Positions 1 to 5,787 are shown, counted from the first letter of the stretch. The stretch is 5,787 nt of DNA from an uncultured Actinomycetes bacterium (GCA_903922325.1 CAIXTG010000206.1:1-5787); one strand, 5' to 3'. Numbers and translations are program-made. Notes: a model not told the origin generated them from the sequence alone.

Positions 1-475
1 AGATTTAGTACAAGATACTTATTTAAAGGCTTTTGCTTCTTTCCATCAATTCGAAGCCGGGACCAATTTAAAAGCTTGGCTATATCGAGTATTAACTACT
101 ACTTTTATTAATAGTTATCGCAAAGACCAACGCCGGCCACAACTTTCAAATGGTGAAGTTGAAGATTGGCAACTAGCTAAAGCGGCTTCACATACCAGCG
201 ACCAAGGAAAATCTGCAGAGGCTGAAGCACTTGAGAATTTACCTGACAGCGATATTAAGCGAGCACTTCAAGAAATTCCGGAAGAATTTCGAATAGCCGT
301 TTATCTAGCCGATGTTGAAGGATTTTCTTACAAAGAAATTGCCGAAATTGTTGGAGCACCAGCCGGAACGATCATGTCTCGTCTGCACCGAGGTCGTAAA
401 CAACTTCGCGAGAAGTTAGCTGACTACGCTGCCGAACTTGGTTATGGCCAAAGCAAAGGAGGCGCAGATGAGTAA
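1..475 (+). CDS. sigH: SigH/SigR-type ECF RNA polymerase sigma factor (5' truncated by window edge)
   Basis: This is a group IV (ECF) sigma factor of the actinobacterial SigR/SigH thiol-oxidative-stress type, which directs RNA polymerase to GGAAT...GTT promoters of thioredoxin, protein-quality and thiol genes. Reading starts at base 2, and 157 residues are visible. Roughly 50 N-terminal residues (start of sigma region 2) should lie upstream of the window. Visible residues 1-46 hold the end of region 2: DLVQDTYLKAF (core binding), then LKAWLYRVLTTTFINSYRK (-10 recognition). A variable acidic linker includes EDWQLAKAASHTS, highly typical of SigR/SigH. Region 4 follows (about 90-140), with a helix-turn-helix around SYKEIAEIVGAPAGTIMSRL at about 109-128 and the closing RGRKQLREKL. 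The stop overlaps the start of the anti-sigma gene by 8 bases, so the two are translationally coupled. The family call comes from remembered SigR/SigH sequences and is strong; whether to call it sigH or sigR is a naming choice. Confidence 0.93.
   Translation, partial: DLVQDTYLKAFASFHQFEAGTNLKAWLYRVLTTTFINSYRKDQRRPQLSNGEVEDWQLAKAASHTSDQGKSAEAEALENLPDSDIKRALQEIPEEFRIAVYLADVEGFSYKEIAEIVGAPAGTIMSRLHRGRKQLREKLADYAAELGYGQSKGGADE
455..462 (+). promoter_or_regulatory. Strong ribosome binding site deciding the rsrA start
   Basis: AAAGGAGG lies inside the last codons of the sigma gene, five bases before ATG 468. It is a near-perfect Shine-Dalgarno sequence. It selects ATG 468 over the in-frame ATG at 438, which has no such site and would add ten residues read from within the sigma gene. 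Confidence 0.85.
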
Positions 476-896
476 TTCAAAGTATGAACTTGAATGCGTC
501 GAAGTTTTAACCTCTTTTGTGATTCTGGTCGATGCCGATGTAGCCGAAGTTAAAATTGAATTGCAGTTTGAAGATATGCCGCAATTAACTTTAGCCAATA
601 TCAATTCGCACCTTTCAGCCTGTGTCCCATGCTCCATGGAGTTGATTCATGAAAGAACTATGCGCGACTTAACTCGCGATGCATTGCGCCGAAGCTGTAA
701 TGAAGAAGCGCCAAGTGAATTACACGAGGCCTTGGGCGCTATGTTTAATCAAGCTAATTTTGCGGGCTTTAAGAATGAAGTTATAACTGAGTTCAGCATG
801 CATGAAGTAACTATTGAAATTGATGAATTTGGCAATATCCAACATCGCGAAATCAGAGTTGAAAGCCGTGCTGAGTTTAGAAATGATGACGAGTAA
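468..896 (+). CDS. rsrA: RsrA/RshA-like zinc redox anti-sigma factor with extended C-terminus
   Basis: This is the likely cytoplasmic anti-sigma factor for the upstream sigma factor. Proteins of this ZAS family hold the sigma factor through a zinc-bound fold and release it when cysteines oxidise to a disulfide. The protein is 142 residues from ATG 468, chosen for its strong Shine-Dalgarno site and 8-base overlap with the sigma gene. The diagnostic H-x3-C-x2-C motif is present as H48, C52, C55, in SHLSACVPC. C10, in LECVEVL, matches the fourth zinc ligand of Streptomyces RsrA (C11), and C77 in RRSCNEEAP matches the C61/C62 area. All four expected zinc ligands and the presumed trigger cysteine pair (C10 and C55) are therefore retained. 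RsrA is about 105 residues; here the C10-H48 spacing is longer (38 versus 26 residues), and a charged tail of about 40 residues follows residue 100. No membrane segment is seen. The function is well supported by motif and position; the role of the tail is unknown. Confidence 0.88.
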   Translation: MSNSKYELECVEVLTSFVILVDADVAEVKIELQFEDMPQLTLANINSHLSACVPCSMELIHERTMRDLTRDALRRSCNEEAPSELHEALGAMFNQANFAGFKNEVITEFSMHEVTIEIDEFGNIQHREIRVESRAEFRNDDE

Positions 897-902
897 AAAC
901 TT

Positions 903-1322
903 ATGAATATCGAGAGTGAATACTTAGGCGCCGTAGGTTTAGCGACCATGGTGATTCGCCCTGGAGATACTGCTGTGGCCCTTGGAATAGGTGAATTACC
1001 TATTGCTGCTGGCTCACATTTATTAAACGTAATGGAAAGTGCTTGCGTAACAGCAATTGCGGAATATTTCGAAGGTAGCGAAACCACCATCTTGAGCGGC
1101 AGTTCAATTGAAGTACTTGCTGGTGTTTCAATCGGAACTGAAATTCGCGGAATGGCCAGATGCATCGAAGTAAACGGAAAAGAGCTAACTTTCGAATGCG
1201 ATATTTACGACGGTGAACGGCATATTGCTCATGGCCAAATAAAAAGAACCGCAGTCGAGCGAGTTTCTTTCCTCGCCCGAACTGCGGCTCAAACGCTTAC
1301 TAGCGCGCCACGAATTAATTAA
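903..1322 (+). CDS. FlK-like hot-dog thioesterase family protein
   Basis: This 139-residue protein resembles small hot-dog acyl-CoA thioesterases of the fluoroacetyl-CoA thioesterase (FlK) type. Landmarks are DTAVALGIGELPI near the N-terminus, the central helix LLNVMESACVTAIAEYF (about 40-56), the strand segment IEVLAGVSIGTEI (69-81), and a closing VERVSFLAR (118-126) matching the family's usual ERFLAR-type end. The substrate is unknown. Compared with FlK (Thr42, Glu50, His76, from memory), Glu is kept as E45, but the Thr position appears to be G37 and the His position V71. The 26-residue Glu-to-His spacing needs no gap. Activity may therefore be altered or lost. The gene starts six bases after the rsrA stop, in the same frame (TAA AAA CTT ATG), with only a weak Shine-Dalgarno candidate, which suggests translational coupling to rsrA. 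Its 3' end carries the terminator hairpin of the opposing sodN gene. The fold call is fairly sure; the function is open. Confidence 0.75.
   Translation: MNIESEYLGAVGLATMVIRPGDTAVALGIGELPIAAGSHLLNVMESACVTAIAEYFEGSETTILSGSSIEVLAGVSIGTEIRGMARCIEVNGKELTFECDIYDGERHIAHGQIKRTAVERVSFLARTAAQTLTSAPRIN
1237..1287 (-). terminator. Intrinsic terminator of sodN, inside the opposing thioesterase gene
   Basis: Read on the minus strand, about 37 bases past the sodN stop, CCGCAGT (1287-1281) and GCGAG (1276-1272) pair with CTCGC (1263-1259) and ACTGCGG (1255-1249). This leaves a small internal loop and an 8-base apical loop. The tract TTCTTTTTATTT follows at once (1248-1237), the standard form of a Rho-independent terminator. 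On the plus strand no T-run follows the hairpin, so it should act only on sodN transcripts. The element lies wholly within the last quarter of the thioesterase coding sequence. Confidence 0.75.
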
Positions 1323-1323
1323 T

Positions 1324-1719
1324 TTACTTCTTGGTCTCCCAGAAGATCGCCGCAATTTCATCAATCTTGGCAATTAACTTATCTGCAACAGCTACATCTT
1401 GAGTGCCCTTAGTTCCGGCAGCTCCAGCTAACTTGGTTGCATCATTGAAGAGTGTGTGAAGTTGTGGGTATGCCTCAAAGTGATTTGGCTTGAAATAATC
1501 TGTCCAGAGAACCCATAGGTGCTCTTTAACTTGATGTGAACGCTCTTCTTTGATTGCAACTGAGCGAGAACGGAAATCAGCATCTGTGTTAGCTGCATAC
1601 TTTTCCATGCAAGCCTTAACTGAAAGCGCTTCGATCTTTGCTTGAGCTGGATCATAAACGCCGCAAGGTAGGTCGCAGTGCGCGTAGACAGTGGTACTTG
1701 GCTTTAGACATGAAATCAT
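1324..1719 (-). CDS. sodN: Nickel superoxide dismutase precursor (SodN)
   Basis: Ni-SOD converts superoxide to hydrogen peroxide and oxygen in the cytoplasm, as a homohexamer with one nickel per subunit. The precursor here is 131 residues. A 13-residue propeptide (MISCLKPSTTVYA) is followed by the nickel hook HCDLPCGVYDPAQAK. After cleavage, His1, Cys2 and Cys6 bind nickel, and Asp3 and Tyr9 complete the active site; all are present. The predicted mature chain is 118 residues, about the family's usual 117. Later family landmarks include LWTDYFKPNHFEAYPQLH and the C-terminal IFWETKK. The start at 1719 is supported by AAAGGGAA six bases upstream and by the propeptide length; earlier in-frame starts would run through the divergent gene. 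Cys at precursor position 4 and mature position 24 are extra cysteines. The gene diverges from sodX, which encodes the protease expected to cut before His1, and converges with the thioesterase gene, with one base between the stops. Confidence 0.97.
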   Translation of the reverse strand: MISCLKPSTTVYAHCDLPCGVYDPAQAKIEALSVKACMEKYAANTDADFRSRSVAIKEERSHQVKEHLWVLWTDYFKPNHFEAYPQLHTLFNDATKLAGAAGTKGTQDVAVADKLIAKIDEIAAIFWETKK

Positions 1720-1725
1720 TTGAAG

Positions 1726-1733
1726 TTCCCTTT
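1726..1733 (-). promoter_or_regulatory. Ribosome binding site of sodN
   Basis: On the minus strand AAAGGGAA lies six bases before the ATG at 1719-1717. It supports this start over in-frame starts further upstream and gives a precursor with a short cleavable propeptide, as known for SodN. Confidence 0.65.
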
Positions 1734-1738
1734 CGTGC

Positions 1739-1766
1739 AATAAACGTTTGGTTTTTTGATTCCTAA
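1739..1766 (-). promoter_or_regulatory. Weak candidate promoter for sodN
   Basis: On the minus strand TTAGGA (1766-1761) and TTTATT (1744-1739), 16 bases apart, partly match -35 and -10 boxes (3/6 and 4/6). This would give a leader of roughly 15-25 bases containing the ribosome binding site. It is a weak guess in a region of only about 50 bp, which must nevertheless hold the sodN promoter. Confidence 0.25.
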
Positions 1767-1776
1767 GTGTGACACT
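1766..1776. promoter_or_regulatory. Perfect 11-base palindrome in the sodN-sodX divergent region, possible operator
   Basis: AGTGT-G-ACACT is a perfect inverted repeat of five bases around one central base. It sits about 46 bases upstream of the sodN start, next to its candidate -35, and covers the GTG start candidate of sodX at 1769. Such a site could bind a dimeric regulator of both genes. Ni-SOD genes are nickel-controlled in Streptomyces, but this site was not matched to a known box, and a repeat this short can occur by chance. Confidence 0.3.
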
Positions 1777-2137
1777 ACCGCCTATGGGGAAATTTGGCTC
1801 GTTCGCTTGGCGCACAGTCGCAGTTGCTGGAGATTCCATGTCGCCCACGCTGCTTGAAGGGGATTGGCTGGTGGTTTCCTGGGCAGCAGAGCCCATGGTG
1901 CCTAAGTTAAAGGCCCTTAAAGTCTATGTAATTGAGCGTGCTGATCGGCCAGGAGTTTTTGTTATTAAACGACTAATTGAAATTGGTAGTGGCGAGCATG
2001 CCGGCAAAGTTTGGGTCGAAGGCGACAATGAAGCTAGCACTGATTCTCGCCAATGGGGTTGGATTCCAGAGAATGAATTACGTGCCTACGTGCTATTTCG
2101 TTTTAAGAAAGCGAATAGCAAACGTGGGCGTAAGTAA
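1769..2137 (+). CDS. sodX: Nickel-type superoxide dismutase maturation protease (SodX, S26 family)
   Basis: This is a small S24/S26 signal-peptidase-like serine protease, expected to remove the SodN propeptide so that His1 is freed for nickel binding. Numbered from GTG 1769 it has 122 residues. The catalytic serine is S23 in AGDSMSPTLLEGD, and the general-base lysine is K66 in VFVIKRLIE. The third family box, VEGDNEASTDSRQWGWIP (82-99), follows. A short basic tail ends the protein. No N-terminal membrane segment is seen, unlike ordinary signal peptidase I, so it should be cytosolic like its substrate. The pairing with divergent sodN makes the specific assignment strong. The start is uncertain: neither GTG 1769 nor ATG 1784 has a clear Shine-Dalgarno sequence, and five fewer residues would not touch the catalytic domain. 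The stop abuts the stop of kgd with no base between. Confidence 0.88.
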   Translation: MTLPPMGKFGSFAWRTVAVAGDSMSPTLLEGDWLVVSWAAEPMVPKLKALKVYVIERADRPGVFVIKRLIEIGSGEHAGKVWVEGDNEASTDSRQWGWIPENELRAYVLFRFKKANSKRGRK

Positions 2138-5100
2138 TTAGCGAGTAAACGCCTCAGTCATTAGCGCTTTAGCTTCTTCTTCATGCCAATGATGATTTCC
2201 AGTTGCAGGTGAAGCACTAGCCAATCGAGAAACCCGACGAAGTGTACGACCACCAAAACCAGTTCCACCAAAGTGCTCAGATGTACCGAGTGCGATGTGT
2301 GACCAAGCGCCTTGGTTAGCTGGTTCATCTTGAACCCAAAGAAGTGAAGCGTTTGGATGCTTTGCTGCCTCTGCCGCCATTTCGACTGCTGGCAATGGAT
2401 ACAACTGCTCAACGCGAACAATTGCAGTTGAATGTTCACCACTCTTTTCGCGTTCAGCGACTAGATCGTGATAGATCTTGCCTGAACAGAAAATCAAACG
2501 AGAAGCGTTAGCTACTTTGTCATCACCAATAACTGGGCGGAAAGTTCCGGAAGTGAAATCACTTAGTGCAGAGGCCGCAGCCTTAAGACGCAACATTGAC
2601 TTAGGTGTAAATACCACCATTGGGCGACGAGCAGGGTTAGCTGCATGCCAACGCAATAAGTGGAAGTAAGAGGCCGGTGTTGAAGGTTGTGCAACAGTCA
2701 TATTGTTTTCAGCACAAAGCATCAAGTAACGTTCAATACGACCTGATGAGTGATCTGGTCCTTGACCTTCATAACCATGAGGTAGGAGCAGAACTACTGA
2801 TGAACGCTCGCCCCACTTTTGCAGAGCGGAAGAAATAAATTCATCGATAATTGTTTGAGCGCCATTGCTAAAATCGCCGAACTGGCCTTCCCACATAACA
2901 AGCGCTTCTTCGCGGACCACCGAATAGCCATATTCAAAGCCCATTGCAGCGTATTCCGAGAGCAATGAGTCGATCACGAAGAACTGATTTTCATCTTGAA
3001 TCAGACCACGAAGCGGAGTCCACTCACTGGCATTTTCTTTATCAACGATAACTGCGTGACGATTTGAGAATGTTCCGCGGCGCGAATCTTGACCAGCTAA
3101 GCGAATTGGTCGACCTTCAAGCAACAATGAACCAAAGGCAAGAGTTTCACCCATTGACCAGTCGATAGTGCCATCGTTTAACATTTCAACGCGCTTGGTA
3201 AGTTGCGGAACTAACTTTGGATGAATTGTGAATCCTTCTGGAACCGCAACTTGGGTTGCTGCAATCTGGCGAGCAACGGCTTCGGTAATAGAAGTATCAA
3301 CAGTTGTAGGTGCTGGAACTTGCGGAATCTGTCGGTGTGCTGGTTGCTCAGCTTCGTGATTATGAACTGAAGCAAATACCGCTTCAAGTTGATCTTGGAA
3401 ATCTTTCGCAACTGCTTCAGCTTCGACCTGTGTGATGTCGCCGCGACCAATCAGGCTCTCAGTGTACAAAGTACGAGTGGTGCGCTTTGCATCGATCAAC
3501 TTATACATAAGTGGCTGAGTGAAACTTGGCTCATCGCCTTCGTTGTGTCCACGTCGGCGGTAGCAAACCATGTCGATGACTACATCTTTATTAAATTCTT
3601 GACGATACTGGAATGCTAGATGCGCAACACGGACACATGCTTCAGGATCATCGCCATTTACGTGGAATACCGGCGCCTGAATTATCTTGGCAAAATCAGT
3701 TGAATAAGTAGAAGAGCGAGAACCGTGAGGTGAAGTTGTGAAACCAACTTGGTTGTTTACAACAATATGTACGGTTCCACCTGTGCGATAGCCACGAAGT
3801 TGTGACATCTGCAGGGTTTCAGCAACTACGCCTTGCCCAGCAAAAGCAGCATCACCGTGCATCAAGATTGGCAGTACTGAGAAAATATTCTTGATATTTA
3901 ACTTATCCTGTTTAGCTCGCACAATGCCTTCTAGCACTGGGTTTACGGCCTCAAGGTGCGATGGATTAGCAGCCAAATAAATCTTGGTTGTGGCACCTGA
4001 TTCAGCGGTAAATATGCCTTCAGTACCTAAGTGGTACTTAACATCGCCCGAACCTTGAACTTGATTCTCTTGATAGTGACCTTCGAACTCTTGGAAGATC
4101 TGACCGTGCGACTTGCCGGCAATATTTGCCAACACATTTAAACGACCACGGTGTGGCATACCGATACAGACTTCATCAAGCTTTGCTTCTGCAGCAGCCG
4201 AAATAACTGCATCTAGAAGCGGAATAACTGACTCGCCACCTTCAAGCGAGAATCGCTTCTGACCTACGAACTTAGTTTGTAAGAATGATTCAAAAGCTTC
4301 GGCGCTGTTTAGTTTGCGCAAAATTCGTAGCTGTTCTTCGCGGGCGACTGTTGGAGTACCAACTTCAATATGTTCTTGCATCCACTTACGTTCAGCTGGA
4401 TTTTCAATAAACATATATTCGACGCCGATTGAGCGGCAGTATGAATCGCGCAGAATTCCCAGAATGTTACGAAGTGGCATAAATGCTTTGCCACCGAATC
4501 CACCAGTTGCGAATTCGCGATCTAGATCCCAGAGAGTTAAGCCATGAGTTTCAACTTCTAGATCTGGATGAGAGCGCTGCTTATATTCAAGTGGATCAGT
4601 ATCAGACATCAAGTGACCGTTAGTGCGGTATGCCTGAATTAATTGTTGTACGCGAGCGGTCTTTGAAATATGGTCATCGCGAGTGAAATCAAGATCGGTA
4701 GCCCAATGAATTGGTACATATGGAATTCGAAGCGCTGCAAAAATGTCTTCATAGAAACGATCTGCACCGAGAAGCAATTCATGAATGCGGCGCAAGAAGT
4801 CACCAGATTGAGCACCTTGAATAACTCGGTGATCGTAAGTACTGGTCAAGGTAATTACCTTGCTAACAGCCATGCGGGCCAAGGTTTCATCAGATGCGCC
4901 CTGGAATTCAGCTGGGTAATCCATAGCTCCAACGCCAATAATTAAGCCTTGACCTTGAACTAAGCGTGGAACCGAGTGGACAGTGCCAATAGTGCCTGGG
5001 TTAGTAAGCGACGCTGTAGTGCCTGCATAATCTTCAACAGTTAAAGTGCCGGCGCGCGCTTTGCGAATAACGGCTTCATAAGCGCTTACAAATTGCGCGA

Positions 5101-5787
5101 AATCTAAATCTTCGCAACCTTTAATCGAAGGAACTAACAATTGACGCGAACCATCAGGTTTAGCTAAATCAATCGCGATACCAATATTTATATGTTCTGG
5201 TTGGCCAACGGCTGGCTTGCCATCAATCTCGCCATAGAAAACATTCATCTCTGGCATTGCGCGCAGTGCTTTAATCATGGCGTAACCAATTAGGTGAGTG
5301 AAGGAAACTTTTCCACCGCGAGTGCGCTTCAAGTGATTATTAATAACAATTCGGTTATCGATCATCAATTTTGCTGGAATTGCGCGAACGCTAGTTGCAG
5401 TTGGAACGCTTAACGAAGCTTCCATACTTTGGACAACTCGCGCGCTAACTCCACGAATTGGAGTCAATGATGATGCAGCTGGTGTTACTAAAACTGGAAC
5501 TGGCTTAGCAACCGGATCTGCTGGTGTCGGAGCAGTTGTTACAACTGGCGCAGTTACTAATGCTTGTTGAGTTTGAACTGGTGCAACCGGTGCTGGTGTT
5601 ACGACTGGTGCTGCAGCTTGTGCTTGCATCGCTTTAGGAATTGGTGGAACTCCAGCTTTCGGAGCTGTCACGTTACTTGTGCCAGCAACACCATTCTTTG
5701 TGAAGTACTCAATCCAAGCTTGATCAACTGAAGTGGGATCTGCGAGGTAACGTTCTTGCATTTCCTCGACTAACCAATCGTTAGCAC
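2138..5787 (-). CDS. kgd: Multifunctional 2-oxoglutarate metabolism enzyme Kgd (fused E2-E1o; start beyond window)
   Basis: This is the actinobacterial Kgd/OdhA-type fusion. It decarboxylates 2-oxoglutarate with thiamine diphosphate and, with lipoylated E2 and E3 partners, feeds succinyl-CoA into the TCA cycle. Numbering is from Met 5761. Upstream in-frame codons read ANDWLVEE, the conserved start of the family's N-terminal segment, so Met 5761 is internal and the true start lies past 5787. At least 1215 residues are visible, and Mycobacterium Kgd has about 1231. A Pro/Ala/Val linker (about 33-95) is followed by an E2 succinyltransferase-like domain (about 117-345), with H311 in TYDHRVIQGAQSG and no lipoyl domain. 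The E1 domain runs from about 362 to 1207, with GMPHRGRLNVLAN (534-546), PSHLEAVNPV (600-609), the thiamine diphosphate motif GDAAFAGQG...NNQVGFTT (636-676) and RRRGHNEGDEPSFTQP (735-750). In relatives an FHA protein (GarA/OdhI) inhibits the E1 domain. The reading frame is intact. Confidence 0.96.
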   Translation of the reverse strand, partial: ANDWLVEEMQERYLADPTSVDQAWIEYFTKNGVAGTSNVTAPKAGVPPIPKAMQAQAAAPVVTPAPVAPVQTQQALVTAPVVTTAPTPADPVAKPVPVLVTPAASSLTPIRGVSARVVQSMEASLSVPTATSVRAIPAKLMIDNRIVINNHLKRTRGGKVSFTHLIGYAMIKALRAMPEMNVFYGEIDGKPAVGQPEHINIGIAIDLAKPDGSRQLLVPSIKGCEDLDFAQFVSAYEAVIRKARAGTLTVEDYAGTTASLTNPGTIGTVHSVPRLVQGQGLIIGVGAMDYPAEFQGASDETLARMAVSKVITLTSTYDHRVIQGAQSGDFLRRIHELLLGADRFYEDIFAALRIPYVPIHWATDLDFTRDDHISKTARVQQLIQAYRTNGHLMSDTDPLEYKQRSHPDLEVETHGLTLWDLDREFATGGFGGKAFMPLRNILGILRDSYCRSIGVEYMFIENPAERKWMQEHIEVGTPTVAREEQLRILRKLNSAEAFESFLQTKFVGQKRFSLEGGESVIPLLDAVISAAAEAKLDEVCIGMPHRGRLNVLANIAGKSHGQIFQEFEGHYQENQVQGSGDVKYHLGTEGIFTAESGATTKIYLAANPSHLEAVNPVLEGIVRAKQDKLNIKNIFSVLPILMHGDAAFAGQGVVAETLQMSQLRGYRTGGTVHIVVNNQVGFTTSPHGSRSSTYSTDFAKIIQAPVFHVNGDDPEACVRVAHLAFQYRQEFNKDVVIDMVCYRRRGHNEGDEPSFTQPLMYKLIDAKRTTRTLYTESLIGRGDITQVEAEAVAKDFQDQLEAVFASVHNHEAEQPAHRQIPQVPAPTTVDTSITEAVARQIAATQVAVPEGFTIHPKLVPQLTKRVEMLNDGTIDWSMGETLAFGSLLLEGRPIRLAGQDSRRGTFSNRHAVIVDKENASEWTPLRGLIQDENQFFVIDSLLSEYAAMGFEYGYSVVREEALVMWEGQFGDFSNGAQTIIDEFISSALQKWGERSSVVLLLPHGYEGQGPDHSSGRIERYLMLCAENNMTVAQPSTPASYFHLLRWHAANPARRPMVVFTPKSMLRLKAAASALSDFTSGTFRPVIGDDKVANASRLIFCSGKIYHDLVAEREKSGEHSTAIVRVEQLYPLPAVEMAAEAAKHPNASLLWVQDEPANQGAWSHIALGTSEHFGGTGFGGRTLRRVSRLASASPATGNHHWHEEEAKALMTEAFTR

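Noticed and set aside
438..467. Ten extra N-terminal codons for the anti-sigma factor from ATG 438.
   Set aside because: The strong AAAGGAGG site is placed for ATG 468, and the extra residues match nothing in RsrA.
1327..1343. Small hairpin CTTCTTGG/CCAGAAG just past the thioesterase stop, possible plus-strand terminator.
   Set aside because: The stem is short with a bulge and no T-run follows. The bases encode the conserved C-terminus of SodN.
1743..1763. GGAAT...GTT pair upstream of sodN on the minus strand, resembling a SigR/SigH promoter.
   Set aside because: The spacer is 13 bases, whereas SigR/SigH promoters need about 18. It sits in an A-rich tract where such short matches arise easily.
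1720..1896. Extended SodN start at 1896, giving 190 residues.
   Set aside because: The extra 59 residues are antisense to the SodX catalytic serine region. Start 1719 has a ribosome binding site and gives the usual short propeptide.
2091..2120. Hairpin TGCTATT...AATAGCA near the end of sodX, possible terminator of sodX or kgd.
   Set aside because: There is no T-run on either strand after the stem, the loop is 11 bases, and the stem is AT-rich with a bulge. It lies in sodX coding sequence.
4800..4840. Gln in place of the catalytic Asp in the DHRxxDG motif of the Kgd E2 domain (DHRVIQGA).
   Set aside because: As remembered, mycobacterial Kgd carries the same Gln, so this is normal for the family and not a local loss.
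4314..4945. Open frames of 77 and 91 codons on the plus strand opposite kgd.
   Set aside because: They lie fully antisense to well-conserved Kgd codons, have no ribosome binding site worth noting, and show no recognisable protein features.

Overview
The window looks like chromosomal DNA from a low-GC, streamlined actinobacterium. By eye the GC content is in the mid-40s percent. The gene families are typically actinobacterial: a SigR/SigH-type ECF sigma factor with its zinc anti-sigma partner, a nickel superoxide dismutase with its maturation protease, and the fused E2-E1 2-oxoglutarate enzyme Kgd. Freshwater acI-type actinobacteria (Nanopelagicales) fit this combination and the very tight gene packing, but the lineage assignment is inference. 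No gap between genes exceeds about 50 bases, and no RNA gene, CRISPR array or insertion sequence was seen.

Layout. Bases 1-1322 (+) form an apparent operon. It starts with the 3' part of sigH/sigR (cut by the window edge), continues with an overlapping rsrA-like redox anti-sigma factor, and ends with a small hot-dog thioesterase-like protein of the FlK type. Bases 1324-1719 (-) encode the nickel superoxide dismutase SodN. Its stop codon lies one base from that of the thioesterase gene, and its intrinsic terminator lies inside the thioesterase coding sequence. A short intergenic region of 49-64 bp separates sodN from the divergent gene sodX (1769-2137, +), the S26-type protease expected to remove the SodN propeptide. 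Bases 2138-5787 (-) are kgd, a multifunctional 2-oxoglutarate metabolism enzyme. Its stop abuts the stop of sodX, and its true start lies beyond the right edge of the window.

How the genes fit together. SigH/RsrA is a thiol-redox switch: oxidation of the zinc anti-sigma factor releases the sigma factor. SodN and SodX together yield an active Ni-SOD that removes superoxide. This is therefore a small oxidative-stress island beside a central TCA-cycle gene. No convincing SigH promoter was found in front of sodN or sodX, so a regulatory link is only suggested by position.

Nothing here clearly amounts to a new multi-gene system. The points most worth a second look are the sodN terminator embedded antisense in a coding sequence, the FlK-like protein lacking two of three expected catalytic residues, the enlarged RsrA-like protein, and a perfect short palindrome in the sodN-sodX divergent region.
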